Shown: piece by piece, positions 34,629-44,367 of the stretch
Layout of the letters: the number at the start of each line of letters is the position of its first letter
Position numbering within the stretch: the first letter of the stretch is position 1
Assembly: GCA_017551865.1 (NCBI GenBank)
Contig: JAFZKB010000030.1
Span: 124,001-188,000, forward strand
Length of the DNA stretch: 64,000 nt
Origin: Clostridiales bacterium
GTDB taxonomy: Bacteria; Bacillota; Clostridia; Saccharofermentanales; Saccharofermentanaceae
Direction of reading: 5' to 3'
The notes under the pieces: model-generated
Database searches by the model: none
The model's input: the letters and a program-made list of their open reading frames with translations, nothing else
What the model was told of the DNA's origin: nothing
Translations under genes and position numbers: made by a program

Positions 34629-34652
34629 AGGCTGCCCAAAATGGACAGCCTT
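34628..34652 (+). terminator. Terminator of relQ
   Basis: AAGGCTG...CAGCCTT hairpin starting at the stop codon, followed by ACGGATCTTTT. The T-run is short and displaced, so it is moderate. Confidence 0.55.
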
Positions 34653-34686
34653 ACGGATCTTTTCGTAAAGAATAGGAAAAACAGTA

Positions 34687-36495
34687 TCAGTCTTCGTCGA
34701 GACGAAGAACGCTCATGAATGCTTCCTGCGGCACTTCGACGGAACCTACCTGACGCATTCTCTTCTTACCTTCTTTCTGCTTCTCCAGAAGTTTCTTCTT
34801 ACGCGTGATATCACCGCCGTAGCACTTGGCAAGCACGTCTTTTCTAAAGGCGCGGATCGTCTCACGGGCGATGACTTTGCCGCCGATCGCCGCCTGTACC
34901 GGGACTTCGAACTGCTGTCTCGGGATATTCTCCTTGAGTTTCTCGGTCATCTTACGGCCTCTTGCGTATGCCTTATCTCTATGTACGATAAAGGAGAGCG
35001 CATCGACGATGTCGCCGTTTAAGAGGATATCGAGTTTCACAAGGTCACTCTTCTGGTAGCCTTCCAGCTCATAATCGAGAGAACCGTAGCCTCTTGTCCT
35101 TGATTTCAGGGCATCAAAGAAGTCGTAGATGATCTCATTTAGCGGCATCTTATAGTGGAGCATGACACGGATATCGTCCATGTATTCCATGTTGATATAT
35201 TCGCCTCTTCTGTCCTGACAAAGCTCCATAAGGTTACCGACATATTCCTTCGGTGTCATGATCGTCGCCTTGACGATCGGTTCCTCCATATAGTCGATCT
35301 CCGCGGGATCCGGCATATTCGTCGGATTGTCCATACGGATACACTCCCCTGCCGTCGTATAGACCTTATAGACAACAGACGGTGCTGTAGAGATCAGGTC
35401 GAGATTGAACTCTCTTTCGAGACGTTCCTGGATGACTTCGTAGTGAAGAAGGCCTAAGAAGCCGCAGCGGAAGCCGAAGCCTAAAGCCGCCGAAGTCTCT
35501 GCTTCAAAAGAAAGGGCCGCATCGTTCAACTGCAGTTTTTCGAGCGCATCGCGAAGATCCGGATACTTCGCACCATCGACGGGATAAAGTCCGCAGAACA
35601 CCATCTGCTGGATCGGTTTATATCCCTGAAGCGGTTCGTCCGCCGGATCGTCTGCCAGCGTTACCGTATCGCCCGGAGCCGTATCCCTTACATTCTTGAT
35701 GGAAGCGCAGATATATCCTACTTCGCCCGTCAGAAGAGACTTCGAAGGAACAAATTCACCCGGATGGAAATAGCCGAGTTCCGTTACCACGAACTCCGCA
35801 CCGGTATTCATCATGCGGATCTTATCACCTAATTTGACAGATCCTTCCTTCACACGGACATTTACGATAACTCCCTTATACGGGTCATACTTCGAGTCGA
35901 AGATCAATGCGCGCAGAGGCTTGTTCTCATCCCCCTGCGGCGGCGGAAGGAACTTGACGATCCCCTCCAGAACATCATCGATGCCGACGTTGTTTTTCGC
36001 GGAGATAAGAGGAGCTTCCGAAGCATCCAGTCCGATCACATCTTCGATCTCCTTCTTCACTTCCTCCGGCTGGGCCGAGGGAAGATCGATCTTGTTGATG
36101 ACCGGTAAAATCTCAAGGTTCGCATCCACAGCCAGATAAGCATTGGCCAGCGTCTGCGCTTCGATACCCTGAGCGGCATCAACGATCAGGATCGCTCCGT
36201 CACAGGCCGCAAGGGATCGGCTGACTTCATAGTTAAAGTCCACGTGGCCGGGAGTGTCGATGAGATTTAAAATATACTCCTCGCCGTCCTTCGCCTTATA
36301 AAGAAGACGGGTCGACTGGGATTTGATGGTGATACCGCGCTCACGCTCGATATCCATATTGTCGAGGATCTGGTTCTGCATTTCACGCGATTCTACGACG
36401 CCCGTATTCTCGATCAGGCGGTCGGCCAGCGTGCTCTTTCCGTGGTCGATGTGGGCCACGATGCAGAAGTTGCGAATTTTGTCCTGTCTGTTCAT
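34687..36495 (-). CDS. lepA: Elongation factor 4 (LepA)
   Basis: 602 residues, the standard length. GTPase motifs are AHIDHGKST (G1), DTPGHVDF (G3) and NKIDLP (G4), followed by domain II, the EF-G-like domains ([22 protein letters not shown]) and the LepA-specific C-terminus ([60 protein letters not shown]). It back-translocates or remodels stalled ribosomes and assists 30S assembly. It follows the signal peptidase gene after 21 bases, a coupling known from other bacteria (lepA-lepB), so both are probably in the operon that starts with rsmE. Confidence 0.97.
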   Translation of the reverse strand: MNRQDKIRNFCIVAHIDHGKSTLADRLIENTGVVESREMQNQILDNMDIERERGITIKSQSTRLLYKAKDGEEYILNLIDTPGHVDFNYEVSRSLAACDGAILIVDAAQGIEAQTLANAYLAVDANLEILPVINKIDLPSAQPEEVKKEIEDVIGLDASEAPLISAKNNVGIDDVLEGIVKFLPPPQGDENKPLRALIFDSKYDPYKGVIVNVRVKEGSVKLGDKIRMMNTGAEFVVTELGYFHPGEFVPSKSLLTGEVGYICASIKNVRDTAPGDTVTLADDPADEPLQGYKPIQQMVFCGLYPVDGAKYPDLRDALEKLQLNDAALSFEAETSAALGFGFRCGFLGLLHYEVIQERLEREFNLDLISTAPSVVYKVYTTAGECIRMDNPTNMPDPAEIDYMEEPIVKATIMTPKEYVGNLMELCQDRRGEYINMEYMDDIRVMLHYKMPLNEIIYDFFDALKSRTRGYGSLDYELEGYQKSDLVKLDILLNGDIVDALSFIVHRDKAYARGRKMTEKLKENIPRQQFEVPVQAAIGGKVIARETIRAFRKDVLAKCYGGDITRKKKLLEKQKEGKKRMRQVGSVEVPQEAFMSVLRLDED

Positions 36496-36516
36496 GTGTT
36501 TCGTTAATGCTCTCTA

Positions 36517-37653
36517 TCAGTAAAATTTCATCTTGTTGAAGGGATAGATGCGCATAAGGACTTTGGCATCGATCTGCTTCTTCTTAAACGGGCCCATACG
36601 GCGGCTGTCATTACTGCCTCCACGATTATCGCCCATGCAGTAGTACTCGTCAGGTCCTAGGGTGACTTCGTCGTATCCGCGGCTTTGTCCTTCGGCACCA
36701 ACAAAAGTCTTCGTTCCGGCCGGAAGATAATCCGACTCGTCTAAAAGCTCGCCGTTGATATATACATTACCGTCCGCGATCTTGATCGTCTCGCCCGGGA
36801 GACCGATAATGCGCTTGATGAGGTTCTCCTCATGGGTGTATCCCTCCATGCCCTTGGCATCGATGGTGATAATATCTCCTCTGTGGAAGTTGCCGGTATA
36901 TACGGAGATCATCTCAACAAATACCGCATCGCCCGTATAGAGTGTCGGCTCCATGGAGCTTCCGTACACATCGTTTCTCTGGATAACGAAGACAACAAGG
37001 AGGATACCGACAAGAAGACCGATCGCCACGAACTTGATGGTATCGAGGAACATATAGATCGCGCTCTTTTCCTTCTCGGACTCTTCTTTATCCTTCTTCT
37101 CCACCGAAGACTCGTCCGACTCTTCGGATTCTTCAGCCTCTTCAGACTCCTCTTTTTCTTCAGAAGATTCATTTTCTTCAGAATCTTCAGAAGAAGACTT
37201 CTCCTCATCAGAAGTTTCTTCTATCTTCGTTTCTTCTTTTTCTTCCACAGCCTCTTCTACGGTTTCTTCAGCTTTTTCTTCCGCGGTGGAAAGCTCTGTC
37301 GGAAGAGCTGCGGGAATGATGTCCAGGCAGTCATCGATGCTCGGAATATCGGAGGATTCTTTTGCCTCGGAAACGATTTCTTCGACAGCCTCTTCAGAAA
37401 CGGCTTCGGCCTCTTCCACTTCATCACTTACCGTTTCAGCGACTTCTTCCGCAGTTTCTTCCACGGCCTCGGGAGCTTCTACTGCTTCTTCAAGAGTTTC
37501 TTTCACCTCTTCGGAAGCATCTTCCACTTCTTCGACTGTCTCTTCGACGGAAGCGGCGGTTTCTTCGACATCTTCTTCCACATCTTTACCGAGACTTGCC
37601 ACGATATCTACGATATTTTCTTCTGACACTTCATCATGATTTCGGTTATCCAT
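36517..37653 (-). CDS. lepB: Signal peptidase I with long acidic N-terminal extension
   Basis: 378 residues. The C-terminal ~180 are type I signal peptidase: a membrane anchor at about 199-226, catalytic Ser233 in GSSMEPTL, Lys280 in LIKRIIGLPGE, and the GDNRGGSNDSR box. It cleaves signal peptides of secreted proteins on the outer face of the membrane. Before the anchor are ~195 residues of low-complexity, very acidic sequence (mostly Glu, Ser, Val, Ala; heptad-like EEVEE runs), far beyond the short tail of typical SipS-type enzymes. With one membrane anchor this tail would lie in the cytoplasm. GGAGG precedes the start. It lies between hisS and lepA. Confidence 0.95.
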   Translation of the reverse strand: MDNRNHDEVSEENIVDIVASLGKDVEEDVEETAASVEETVEEVEDASEEVKETLEEAVEAPEAVEETAEEVAETVSDEVEEAEAVSEEAVEEIVSEAKESSDIPSIDDCLDIIPAALPTELSTAEEKAEETVEEAVEEKEETKIEETSDEEKSSSEDSEENESSEEKEESEEAEESEESDESSVEKKDKEESEKEKSAIYMFLDTIKFVAIGLLVGILLVVFVIQRNDVYGSSMEPTLYTGDAVFVEMISVYTGNFHRGDIITIDAKGMEGYTHEENLIKRIIGLPGETIKIADGNVYINGELLDESDYLPAGTKTFVGAEGQSRGYDEVTLGPDEYYCMGDNRGGSNDSRRMGPFKKKQIDAKVLMRIYPFNKMKFY

Positions 37654-37691
37654 GTATTCCTCCGTAAACTACCTTGTTCTAGTTTGCGTGA

Positions 37692-38948
37692 TCACCAGGC
37701 GCGGATCGCTTCTGCGAGCGCTCCCAGTTCTACTTCCTTTTCTGTTCCGTCTGCCATCGCCTTGAGTTTGGCTTTTTGGGACTTGATTTCATCGTCACCC
37801 AGCACGAGGAGGAACGGGATACCCGTTTTGCCTGCGTACTTGAGCTGGGCACGGAAAGATCTTCCCATCAGGTCGATCTCGCAGCCGATGCCCTGTTTCC
37901 TTAAAGAGAACGCCAGCTTCTGTGCTTCGATCTGTGTCTTCGGAGAAAGGTTGGCGATATAAAGCTGTACCTTCTGCTCCTTTTCGATCTCGATGCCCTG
38001 CGCTTCCATCTCGAGGAGGAAACGTTCAGCGCCCATAGCGAAGCCAATACCCGGTGTCGGCTGGCCGCCGATCTCGGAAACAAGACCGTCGTAACGTCCG
38101 CCGCCGCAGATCGTTCCCTGGGAGCCGACGTTTTCGGACTTGAACTCGAATACCGTTCTCGTGTAATAATCGAGGCCTCTAACGATACCTGAATCGATCG
38201 TATAGTCGATGCCGAGAGCTTCGAGGTTCTGCTTCAATCCTTCAAAGTGTGCCTTGCAGTCATCGCAGAGATAATCGATGAGTCTTGGCGCAGATGCTGC
38301 GATCGCACCGCACTTTTCTTCCTTACAGTCGATCATGCGCAGCGGGTTCTTCTCAAAGCGCGACTGGCAGTCTTCACACATCTTCGAAAGGTGCGGACGG
38401 AAATAATCCTTCAGGATTTTATTGTACTCGGCACGGCAGGTCGGGCAGCCGATGCTGTTGATGCAGAGCTTGGTCTTCTTAAGGCCCATCTTTTCAAAGA
38501 AAGCCACGAGGATGCTGATGATCTCCGCGTCGATCGCCGGTCCTTCGGCACCGAAAGCCTCGAGCCCGAACTGGTGGAACTCACGGTATCTGCCCTTTTG
38601 CATCTTCTCATAGCGGAAGGCCGTAATGTTATAGAAAAGTCTTACCGGGCTCGGAAGCGAAGCCATGCCGTTCTCGACGAAGCTTCGAACTACGCCTGCG
38701 GTACCTTCCGGACGAAGGGTGATGGAACGGCCGCCCTTATCCTCAAAGGTGTACATCTCTTTCTGGACCACGTCTGTGGTGTCTCCGACGGATCTTAAAA
38801 ACAGATCTGTCTGCTCAAATGTCGGGATGCGGATCTCGCTGTAACCGTACTGTCCGCAGATTTCTGCAAACGTCTGCTCCGCCTTCTGCCATTTATATAC
38901 TTCTGCCGGCAGAATATCTTTTGTGCCCTTCTGACAACTGTATTTCAT
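37692..38948 (-). CDS. hisS: Histidyl-tRNA synthetase
   Basis: 418 residues, normal for bacterial HisRS. Class II motifs: motif 1 around FEQTDLFLRSVGDTTDVVQKEMYTF, motif 2 FRYEKMQKGRYREFHQFG, the HisA-type GLDYYTRTVFEF, and motif 3 GFAMGAERFLLE. The C-terminal anticodon-binding domain is present (VQLYIANLSPKTQIEAQKLA). It charges tRNA-His in the cytoplasm. It lies between rsmE (43 bases upstream) and lepB (38 bases downstream). The ribosome binding site is weaker than its neighbours'. I saw no T-box leader between rsmE and hisS. Confidence 0.97.
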   Translation of the reverse strand: MKYSCQKGTKDILPAEVYKWQKAEQTFAEICGQYGYSEIRIPTFEQTDLFLRSVGDTTDVVQKEMYTFEDKGGRSITLRPEGTAGVVRSFVENGMASLPSPVRLFYNITAFRYEKMQKGRYREFHQFGLEAFGAEGPAIDAEIISILVAFFEKMGLKKTKLCINSIGCPTCRAEYNKILKDYFRPHLSKMCEDCQSRFEKNPLRMIDCKEEKCGAIAASAPRLIDYLCDDCKAHFEGLKQNLEALGIDYTIDSGIVRGLDYYTRTVFEFKSENVGSQGTICGGGRYDGLVSEIGGQPTPGIGFAMGAERFLLEMEAQGIEIEKEQKVQLYIANLSPKTQIEAQKLAFSLRKQGIGCEIDLMGRSFRAQLKYAGKTGIPFLLVLGDDEIKSQKAKLKAMADGTEKEVELGALAEAIRAW

Positions 38949-38991
38949 AAAGTGCTCACTTTCTGTTTTTCTTCAAACATCTTATTATACA

Positions 38992-39741
38992 TCAAATCAG
39001 TTCACTCCGATAGACCAGCATCGCCAAAACTGCAGGTGCCGCGGTCTCAGTGCGGAGTATTCTTTTTCCAAGGGTTACGAGTTTAGCGCCAAGGTCTTGT
39101 GCCATCTTCGCTTCTTCTTCAGAAAACCCGCCCTCCGGGCCGATAAATACGGCAATCTTCGGGTGTTTTTCAAAGTCGGTAGCCGAGAGGAACTTCCCGA
39201 GATTTCCTTCCTTTTCCTCTTCCCAGGGAAACAACACGAGATCAGATGTCTCAATTGCTTCTTTGAGGGCGGCTTTTAAGTCCATCACACCATCGACAGA
39301 AGGCACTATGCCTCTTCCGCACTGTCTTGCGGCTTCGAGGGCGATCGCCTGCCAGCGGTCGAGCTTTCCGCCCTTCTCTCCGCTTTTCATCTTCACGATG
39401 CTGCGGCTGCAAGAAGTGGGCACATACCGGGAAACCCCGAGTTCCACGGACTTCTGTATGGAAAGATCCATCCGCTCGCCCTTGGCCAGCCCCTGATAGA
39501 CGGTGGCATAAAACTTCGGCTCATTTTCGTTTTTATGTCGGTCCGTGATGGAAACGGCGACGCTGTTTTTCGAGATGGAAACGATACTGCAGACATGATC
39601 GACCGAGGAAGCATCACAGAGGATCAGCTCCTCTCCCGAACGCATGCGAAGGACATCTGAAAGGTATCTGGCATTCTCGCCAGAGAACTCCCAGGAACTT
39701 ATCCCCTCATCTATGGACTTGTCGATAAAAAGTCTGGTCAT
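38992..39741 (-). CDS. rsmE: 16S rRNA (uracil1498-N3)-methyltransferase RsmE
   Basis: 249 residues, standard length. An N-terminal PUA-like domain (FSGENARYLSDVLRMRSGEELILCD) and a SPOUT knotted methyltransferase domain with the family motif IAVFIGPEGGFSEEEAKMA and the C-terminal LGKRILRTETAAPAVLAMLVY that forms the SAM-binding knot. It methylates U1498 of 16S rRNA in the 30S subunit. GGGAG upstream of the ATG. It probably heads the operon rsmE-hisS-lepB-lepA on the minus strand. Confidence 0.96.
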   Translation of the reverse strand: MTRLFIDKSIDEGISSWEFSGENARYLSDVLRMRSGEELILCDASSVDHVCSIVSISKNSVAVSITDRHKNENEPKFYATVYQGLAKGERMDLSIQKSVELGVSRYVPTSCSRSIVKMKSGEKGGKLDRWQAIALEAARQCGRGIVPSVDGVMDLKAALKEAIETSDLVLFPWEEEKEGNLGKFLSATDFEKHPKIAVFIGPEGGFSEEEAKMAQDLGAKLVTLGKRILRTETAAPAVLAMLVYRSELI

Positions 39742-39848
39742 GTCAAATCTCCCTTTGTCGCGGATCTTTTCTCATACCATTATACCCGAACTAAGAAAAA
39801 GCAGGACAGTTCCCTGAAATATAAAAGCGAAGCTTTTCAATCAGCAAA

Positions 39849-39883
39849 AAAGAGGCCGTCTTTTCAAAAAAGACAGCCTCTTT
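39849..39883 (-). terminator. Strong bidirectional terminator
   Basis: AAAGAGGCCGTCTTTT (39849-39864) and AAAAGACAGCCTCTTT (39868-39883), a 16-bp stem with one mismatch and a 3-base loop. It ends the transcript of the gene at 39907-40581 and shields the rsmE operon. Confidence 0.85.
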
Positions 39884-39906
39884 CTCTTTTCATCAGATAG
39901 TTCAGA

Positions 39907-40581
39907 TCATGTTCTCGGGAGCGTGGAAGCGATGATGCCTGCCACTGCGCTGATCGGCATGGTCTGGATCCAGATGCGGCCGGGGCCGGTCACTTTGGTG
40001 TTGAAGAGACCTTCACCACCAAGGAAGATGTTCTTGGCGCCCTTGACCATCTCGATGTCCATGGAGACAGTGTCTTCCATCATGGCCAGATAGCCGGTAT
40101 CGAGGAGCATGGACTGACCTGCAGCCAGCTGGTACTCGACAACGGAACCGTCGATCTCGACGAATGCGGTACCGTTACCGGAAAGTCTCTGCATGATGAA
40201 ACCTTCACCACCGAAAAGACCTGCACCCAGTTTCTTTCTGAAGTGGATGCTGAGCTCAACGCCCTCGGTTGCTGCGAGGAAAGCTCTCTTCTGTGCAATG
40301 ATGCTGTGGTCCGGCGTGATCGAAATAGCGCGGATCTCGCCCGGGAAGCTCGAAGCAAAAGCGATGAGGCCCTGAGAGCCCTCCGCTGTGTATTTATTCT
40401 GGAACATCGCCTCACCGGCAAACATACGGCCAAGTGCCTTACCTACGCCGCCTGCCTGTGTCTGCATACGCATGTTCGGTGTCATCCAGCTCATGCCGCC
40501 ACGCTCTGTGATCACGCTTTCGCCGGGCTCCATCGTGCATACTACTGCCGGGAGTTCTCCACCAAGGATCTGATATTGCAT
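39907..40581 (-). CDS. AIM24 / TIGR00266 family protein
   Basis: 224 residues, full length for this family. Typical features are the start MQYQILGGELPAVVCTMEPGESVITERGGM, GGVGKALGRMFAGE, FASSFPGEIRAI, GAGLFGGEGFIMQRLSGNGTAFVEIDG and a C-terminal glycine-rich repeat region of tryptophan-RNA-attenuation-protein-like beta folds. The biochemical role of the bacterial members is unknown; the yeast relative Aim24 is a mitochondrial inner-membrane protein. No signal peptide. GGAGG upstream. It is 51 bases downstream of xylB, perhaps as a separate unit. Confidence 0.9.
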   Translation of the reverse strand: MQYQILGGELPAVVCTMEPGESVITERGGMSWMTPNMRMQTQAGGVGKALGRMFAGEAMFQNKYTAEGSQGLIAFASSFPGEIRAISITPDHSIIAQKRAFLAATEGVELSIHFRKKLGAGLFGGEGFIMQRLSGNGTAFVEIDGSVVEYQLAAGQSMLLDTGYLAMMEDTVSMDIEMVKGAKNIFLGGEGLFNTKVTGPGRIWIQTMPISAVAGIIASTLPRT

Positions 40582-40632
40582 ACTATATACCTCCGTGTGT
40601 TAGAAAATCTGAAATCATTCTAACATTCGGTC

Positions 40633-42156
40633 TTAAACGTTCGCAAGTCTCTTGAAGTTATCTGCCATCGGAGCGTAAAGATCCTTATAGATCTGATAGA
40701 ACGGCTCATACTGGGCATGTACATCGGCTCTTGCATCCATGGAGGAAGCAGAGAAAATAGTAGCTCCGCAAGCTTCCTGGATCGTCGGATATATGCCGGC
40801 AGCTACAGATGCGAGAAGAGCTGCACCGAGAGCACCACCCTGATCAGATGCGCATGTATTAACTGTGCAGTCAAATACGTCTGCGAGCATCTGTCTCCAG
40901 AACTTACTCTTGCTGCCGCCGCCGCAGGCATACATGGAATCGATCTTAACACCGAGGTTATTGAAGATGTCGATGGAATCGCGGAGTGCGTAAACAACAC
41001 CCTCCATAACCGCACGGAGCATATCCTTTCTCTCGTGCATAGCAGAAAGGCCGAAGAATACACCACGTGCATTCGGGTCGAGGTGCGGTGTTCTCTCACC
41101 CATGAGGTAAGGGAGATACAGTAGACGGTTAGCACCGATCGGTACCTCAGCTGCGATCTTATCGAGGAGCTGGTAAACATCGATACCCTGCTTGTCTGCT
41201 TCGATAACTTCTGCGTCACAGCAGGTGTTCTTAAACCACTTCAGAGAGAGGCATGCTGCCTGATGAACGCCCATTACGTGCCAGCAGCCGGGAACAGCGG
41301 AGCAGAATGTATGTACGCGGCCCTTCGGATCGACCTGCATATCGTCTGTGTGTGCAAATACTACGCCGGAAGTACCGAGTGTTGCAAAAGCTGTGCCTTC
41401 CTTAACGACGCCGCAACCGATCGCTGCTGCCGCGTTATCGCCTGCACCTGCAGCTACCGGGATACCGGCCGGAAGACCTGTCTCAGCTGCGATCTCTTCT
41501 GTTACGCGTCCGGAAACCTCTACGGACTCGTAAACCTTAGCGAGCCATTCCTTCTTGATGTCGAGGAGCTCGAGAACTTCATCCGACCAGTTACGGTTCT
41601 TGATGTCGAGAAGCTGCATACCGGAAGCATCAGATACGTCGGTTGCGAACTCGCCGGTCAGTCTATAGCGTACATAGTCCTTCGGCAGAAGGATGTGAGC
41701 GACCTGAGAATAGATCTCCGGCTCGTTGTTTCTGACCCAGAGGATCTTAGATGCTGTAAAGCCTGTGAGTGCCGGAGAAGCGGTGATCGCCATGAGCTTT
41801 TCAAGACCTACCTTCTCGGTGATCTCTTCGCACTCTTTTGCGGTTCTCTGGTCACACCAGATGATGGACTTTCTTAAGACCTTGCCGTCCTTGTCGAGCA
41901 TTACAAGACCGTGCATCTGACCGGAAAGACCGATACCTGCGATATCGTCCTTGTTGACGCCGCTTTCCTTAACGACTGTCTTTAAACCTGTGAGTGCGGC
42001 ATTCCACCAGTCATCCGGCTCCTGCTCCGCATAACCGTTCTGCGGCTGATACAGCGGGTACTCCACTGTATGTGCGGAAACGAGCTTTCCGTCCTGGGAA
42101 AACAGTGCCGTCTTTGTACCGGATGTTCCGATGTCGATACCGATAAGATATTTCAT
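40633..42156 (-). CDS. xylB: Xylulokinase
   Basis: 507 residues, normal for FGGY-family xylulokinase. Motifs: IGIDIGTSGTKTALF (phosphate 1), GLSGQMHGLVMLD (the xylulose-binding QMH signature), WCDQRTAKECEEI, GAGDNAAAAIGCGVV, ATLGTSGVVF and YACGGGSKSKFWRQMLADVF. It phosphorylates D-xylulose to xylulose 5-phosphate, feeding the pentose phosphate path. It lies downstream of a GH3 xylosidase-like gene and near transketolase, which together describe xylo-oligosaccharide use. No xylose isomerase is in the window. GGAG precedes the start. Confidence 0.95.
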   Translation of the reverse strand: MKYLIGIDIGTSGTKTALFSQDGKLVSAHTVEYPLYQPQNGYAEQEPDDWWNAALTGLKTVVKESGVNKDDIAGIGLSGQMHGLVMLDKDGKVLRKSIIWCDQRTAKECEEITEKVGLEKLMAITASPALTGFTASKILWVRNNEPEIYSQVAHILLPKDYVRYRLTGEFATDVSDASGMQLLDIKNRNWSDEVLELLDIKKEWLAKVYESVEVSGRVTEEIAAETGLPAGIPVAAGAGDNAAAAIGCGVVKEGTAFATLGTSGVVFAHTDDMQVDPKGRVHTFCSAVPGCWHVMGVHQAACLSLKWFKNTCCDAEVIEADKQGIDVYQLLDKIAAEVPIGANRLLYLPYLMGERTPHLDPNARGVFFGLSAMHERKDMLRAVMEGVVYALRDSIDIFNNLGVKIDSMYACGGGSKSKFWRQMLADVFDCTVNTCASDQGGALGAALLASVAAGIYPTIQEACGATIFSASSMDARADVHAQYEPFYQIYKDLYAPMADNFKRLANV

Positions 42157-42261
42157 AGTTCAAATCTCCTTATGTTGTTTATTTTCGGGGCTTCTGCCCT
42201 TATTCACTTTTTGTTTCGGATGCTTTCGCACCCTCTCTTCGTTCTTTTCTGCACGCAATCC

Positions 42262-44358
42262 TTATTTTACTACGGAAACGCTGATGCAGGAAGAACCTGT
42301 GAGCTCCTTGCTCTTTTCATCCGGCTGGGATGTGCCGGCATAGATCGTGAAGGAATTTCCTCCGCTTATGACTTCGCCGTCGTCGTTTACGACATCAAAA
42401 GCACCTTTATCGAGCGTGATCTTCACCTTCTCCTCCGCACCTGCAGCGATCGCCACGCGGGCAAATCCGCAGAGTTTCGGATACTTCGTCGCATCCTCTG
42501 AAGTATTGCTCCGGATGTAGATCTGTACGACGTCCTCAGTATCCATATCTCCCTTATTCGCCACCGATACAGTCACGGAACGGTCCGCATCATCGTAAAT
42601 GCAGTCCGACACCTCGACTTTTGAATAAGTAAGGCCATATCCGAACGGATAGAGGATATTGTCACGTGTATAGCGGTAGGTGCGATCCTTCATGGAGTAG
42701 TCGGAAAAATCCGGGATACCTTCGATGCTTTCGTAGAACGTCAGCGGGAGTTTTCCGGAAGGAGATACCTTGCCAAAGAGGATATTGGCCAGAGCCGTTC
42801 CGCCGAGTTCACCCGGATACCATGCCTGAATCAGGGCGTCCGCCTTTTCTGCGAGCGGGTTGATGGAAGATCCGGCTGCAAGAACGACCACTGTCGGCTT
42901 TCCGAGTGCCAGTACTTTCTCGATCAGGACACGCTGTCCCTCCGGCAGGAGAAGATCCCTCTTATCGCCGGAATCAAATGCGTTACCGGTATCGCCCTGT
43001 TCTCCTTCAAGGGTCGCGTCAAGACCTACACAGAGAACAACGACGTCGCTCATCTCCGCAAGGATCAAAGCCTCGGCAATGCCATCCTCGGCAAAGGCCA
43101 GCGGCTGGATGCGGTCCTTACTTAAGTGCGCGCCTTCCGCATAGTATACGCGGATATCGTCGCCCGCTTCTTCTCTAATACCTTCGAGGAAGGTCTTCGG
43201 TGCCGCGGATGTGCCGTAGTAGTTTCCGCGAAGCGCATCGATACTGTCGCTGTTCGGACCGATCACGGCGATGGACTTGATGGATTCTTTCGATAGCGGC
43301 AGGAGTCCTTCGTTTTTCAGAAGCACCATGGACTTCTCCGCGCACTCAAGAGATACTTTCCGGTGCTCGTCACAGGCCACGACATCGTACGGGATATCGT
43401 CTAATTCCGTATGCTCCTCGAAAAGACCCAGTCTCATTCTCGTACGCATGAGACGGACGACCGCATTTCTTATGGTCTCTTTCGAGACGAGGCCTTCCTG
43501 TTCGGCCGCCATCATGTGGACATAGGTGTTACCGCAGTTTAAGTCACAGCCGGCATTGATCGCCATGGCCGCAGACTCGGTCGGTGTCTTCGTGACACGG
43601 TGGTTCTCGTGGAAGTCACGGATCGCCCAGCAGTCGGAAACAAAGTATCCGTTAAATCCCCACTCCTTAAGTTTTCCCATAAGGAAAGAACTGGCGCAGG
43701 TTGGTTCTCCGTTCAGTCTGGTATATGCGCCCATGACGCCTTCGACATGTGCTTCTTTGACCAGTGCTTCAAATGCCGGAAGATAAGTCTCGGCCAGATC
43801 CTTTTTCGAAGCGATGGTATTAAATTCATGGCGGAGCGCTTCCGGACCGCTGTGTGCCGCGAAATGCTTGGCACAGCCTGCCGCGAGCATATACTTGCCG
43901 TCGCCCTGAAGTCCCTTAACGAAGGATACACCGAGGCGGGTCGTAAGATACGGATCTTCACCGTAGGTCTCATGGCCTCTTCCCCATCTCGGGTCGCGGA
44001 AGATATTGATGTTCGGGCTCCAGAGTGTAAGTCCCTTATAGATGTCCCGGTCGCCCTTTTTGCTCGAAGCATTGTACTTGGCACGGGCTTCGGTCGCGAT
44101 GATCTTCGCGACTTTTCCGAGGAGTTTTTCGTCAAACATAGCCGCCAGTCCGATCGCCTGCGGGAACATGGTCGCCGTTCCGGAGCGGGCCACACCATGG
44201 AGGCCTTCGTTCCACCAGTTATACGCAGGAACACCGAGACGCTCAATGGCCGGTGCACCATAGCTTAACTGAGGCACCTGTTCTTCAAATGTCATCTGAT
44301 CAGCAAGATCTTCTGCTCTCTCCTGAAAAGAAAGATTGGGGTCCTTATACTTTTCCAT
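42262..44358 (-). CDS. Glycoside hydrolase family 3, probable beta-xylosidase
   Basis: 698 residues. The GH3 N-terminal barrel contains LGVPAYNWWNEGLHGVARSG, a pattern typical of GH3 beta-xylosidases of the XylA/Bxl type, RWGRGHETYGEDP, AKHFAAHSGPE, and the nucleophile Asp242 in FNGYFVSDCWA. The alpha/beta sandwich follows (SIAVIGPNSDS, VVLCVGLDATLEGEQGD) and a C-terminal Fn3-like domain (YPFGYGLTYSK). No signal peptide, so it hydrolyses imported xylo-oligosaccharides in the cytoplasm. It starts 9 bases after the LacI regulator stop, so they share a transcript. Beta-glucosidase or arabinofuranosidase side activity cannot be excluded. Confidence 0.92.
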   Translation of the reverse strand: MEKYKDPNLSFQERAEDLADQMTFEEQVPQLSYGAPAIERLGVPAYNWWNEGLHGVARSGTATMFPQAIGLAAMFDEKLLGKVAKIIATEARAKYNASSKKGDRDIYKGLTLWSPNINIFRDPRWGRGHETYGEDPYLTTRLGVSFVKGLQGDGKYMLAAGCAKHFAAHSGPEALRHEFNTIASKKDLAETYLPAFEALVKEAHVEGVMGAYTRLNGEPTCASSFLMGKLKEWGFNGYFVSDCWAIRDFHENHRVTKTPTESAAMAINAGCDLNCGNTYVHMMAAEQEGLVSKETIRNAVVRLMRTRMRLGLFEEHTELDDIPYDVVACDEHRKVSLECAEKSMVLLKNEGLLPLSKESIKSIAVIGPNSDSIDALRGNYYGTSAAPKTFLEGIREEAGDDIRVYYAEGAHLSKDRIQPLAFAEDGIAEALILAEMSDVVVLCVGLDATLEGEQGDTGNAFDSGDKRDLLLPEGQRVLIEKVLALGKPTVVVLAAGSSINPLAEKADALIQAWYPGELGGTALANILFGKVSPSGKLPLTFYESIEGIPDFSDYSMKDRTYRYTRDNILYPFGYGLTYSKVEVSDCIYDDADRSVTVSVANKGDMDTEDVVQIYIRSNTSEDATKYPKLCGFARVAIAAGAEEKVKITLDKGAFDVVNDDGEVISGGNSFTIYAGTSQPDEKSKELTGSSCISVSVVK

Positions 44359-44367
44359 GCTGTCACC

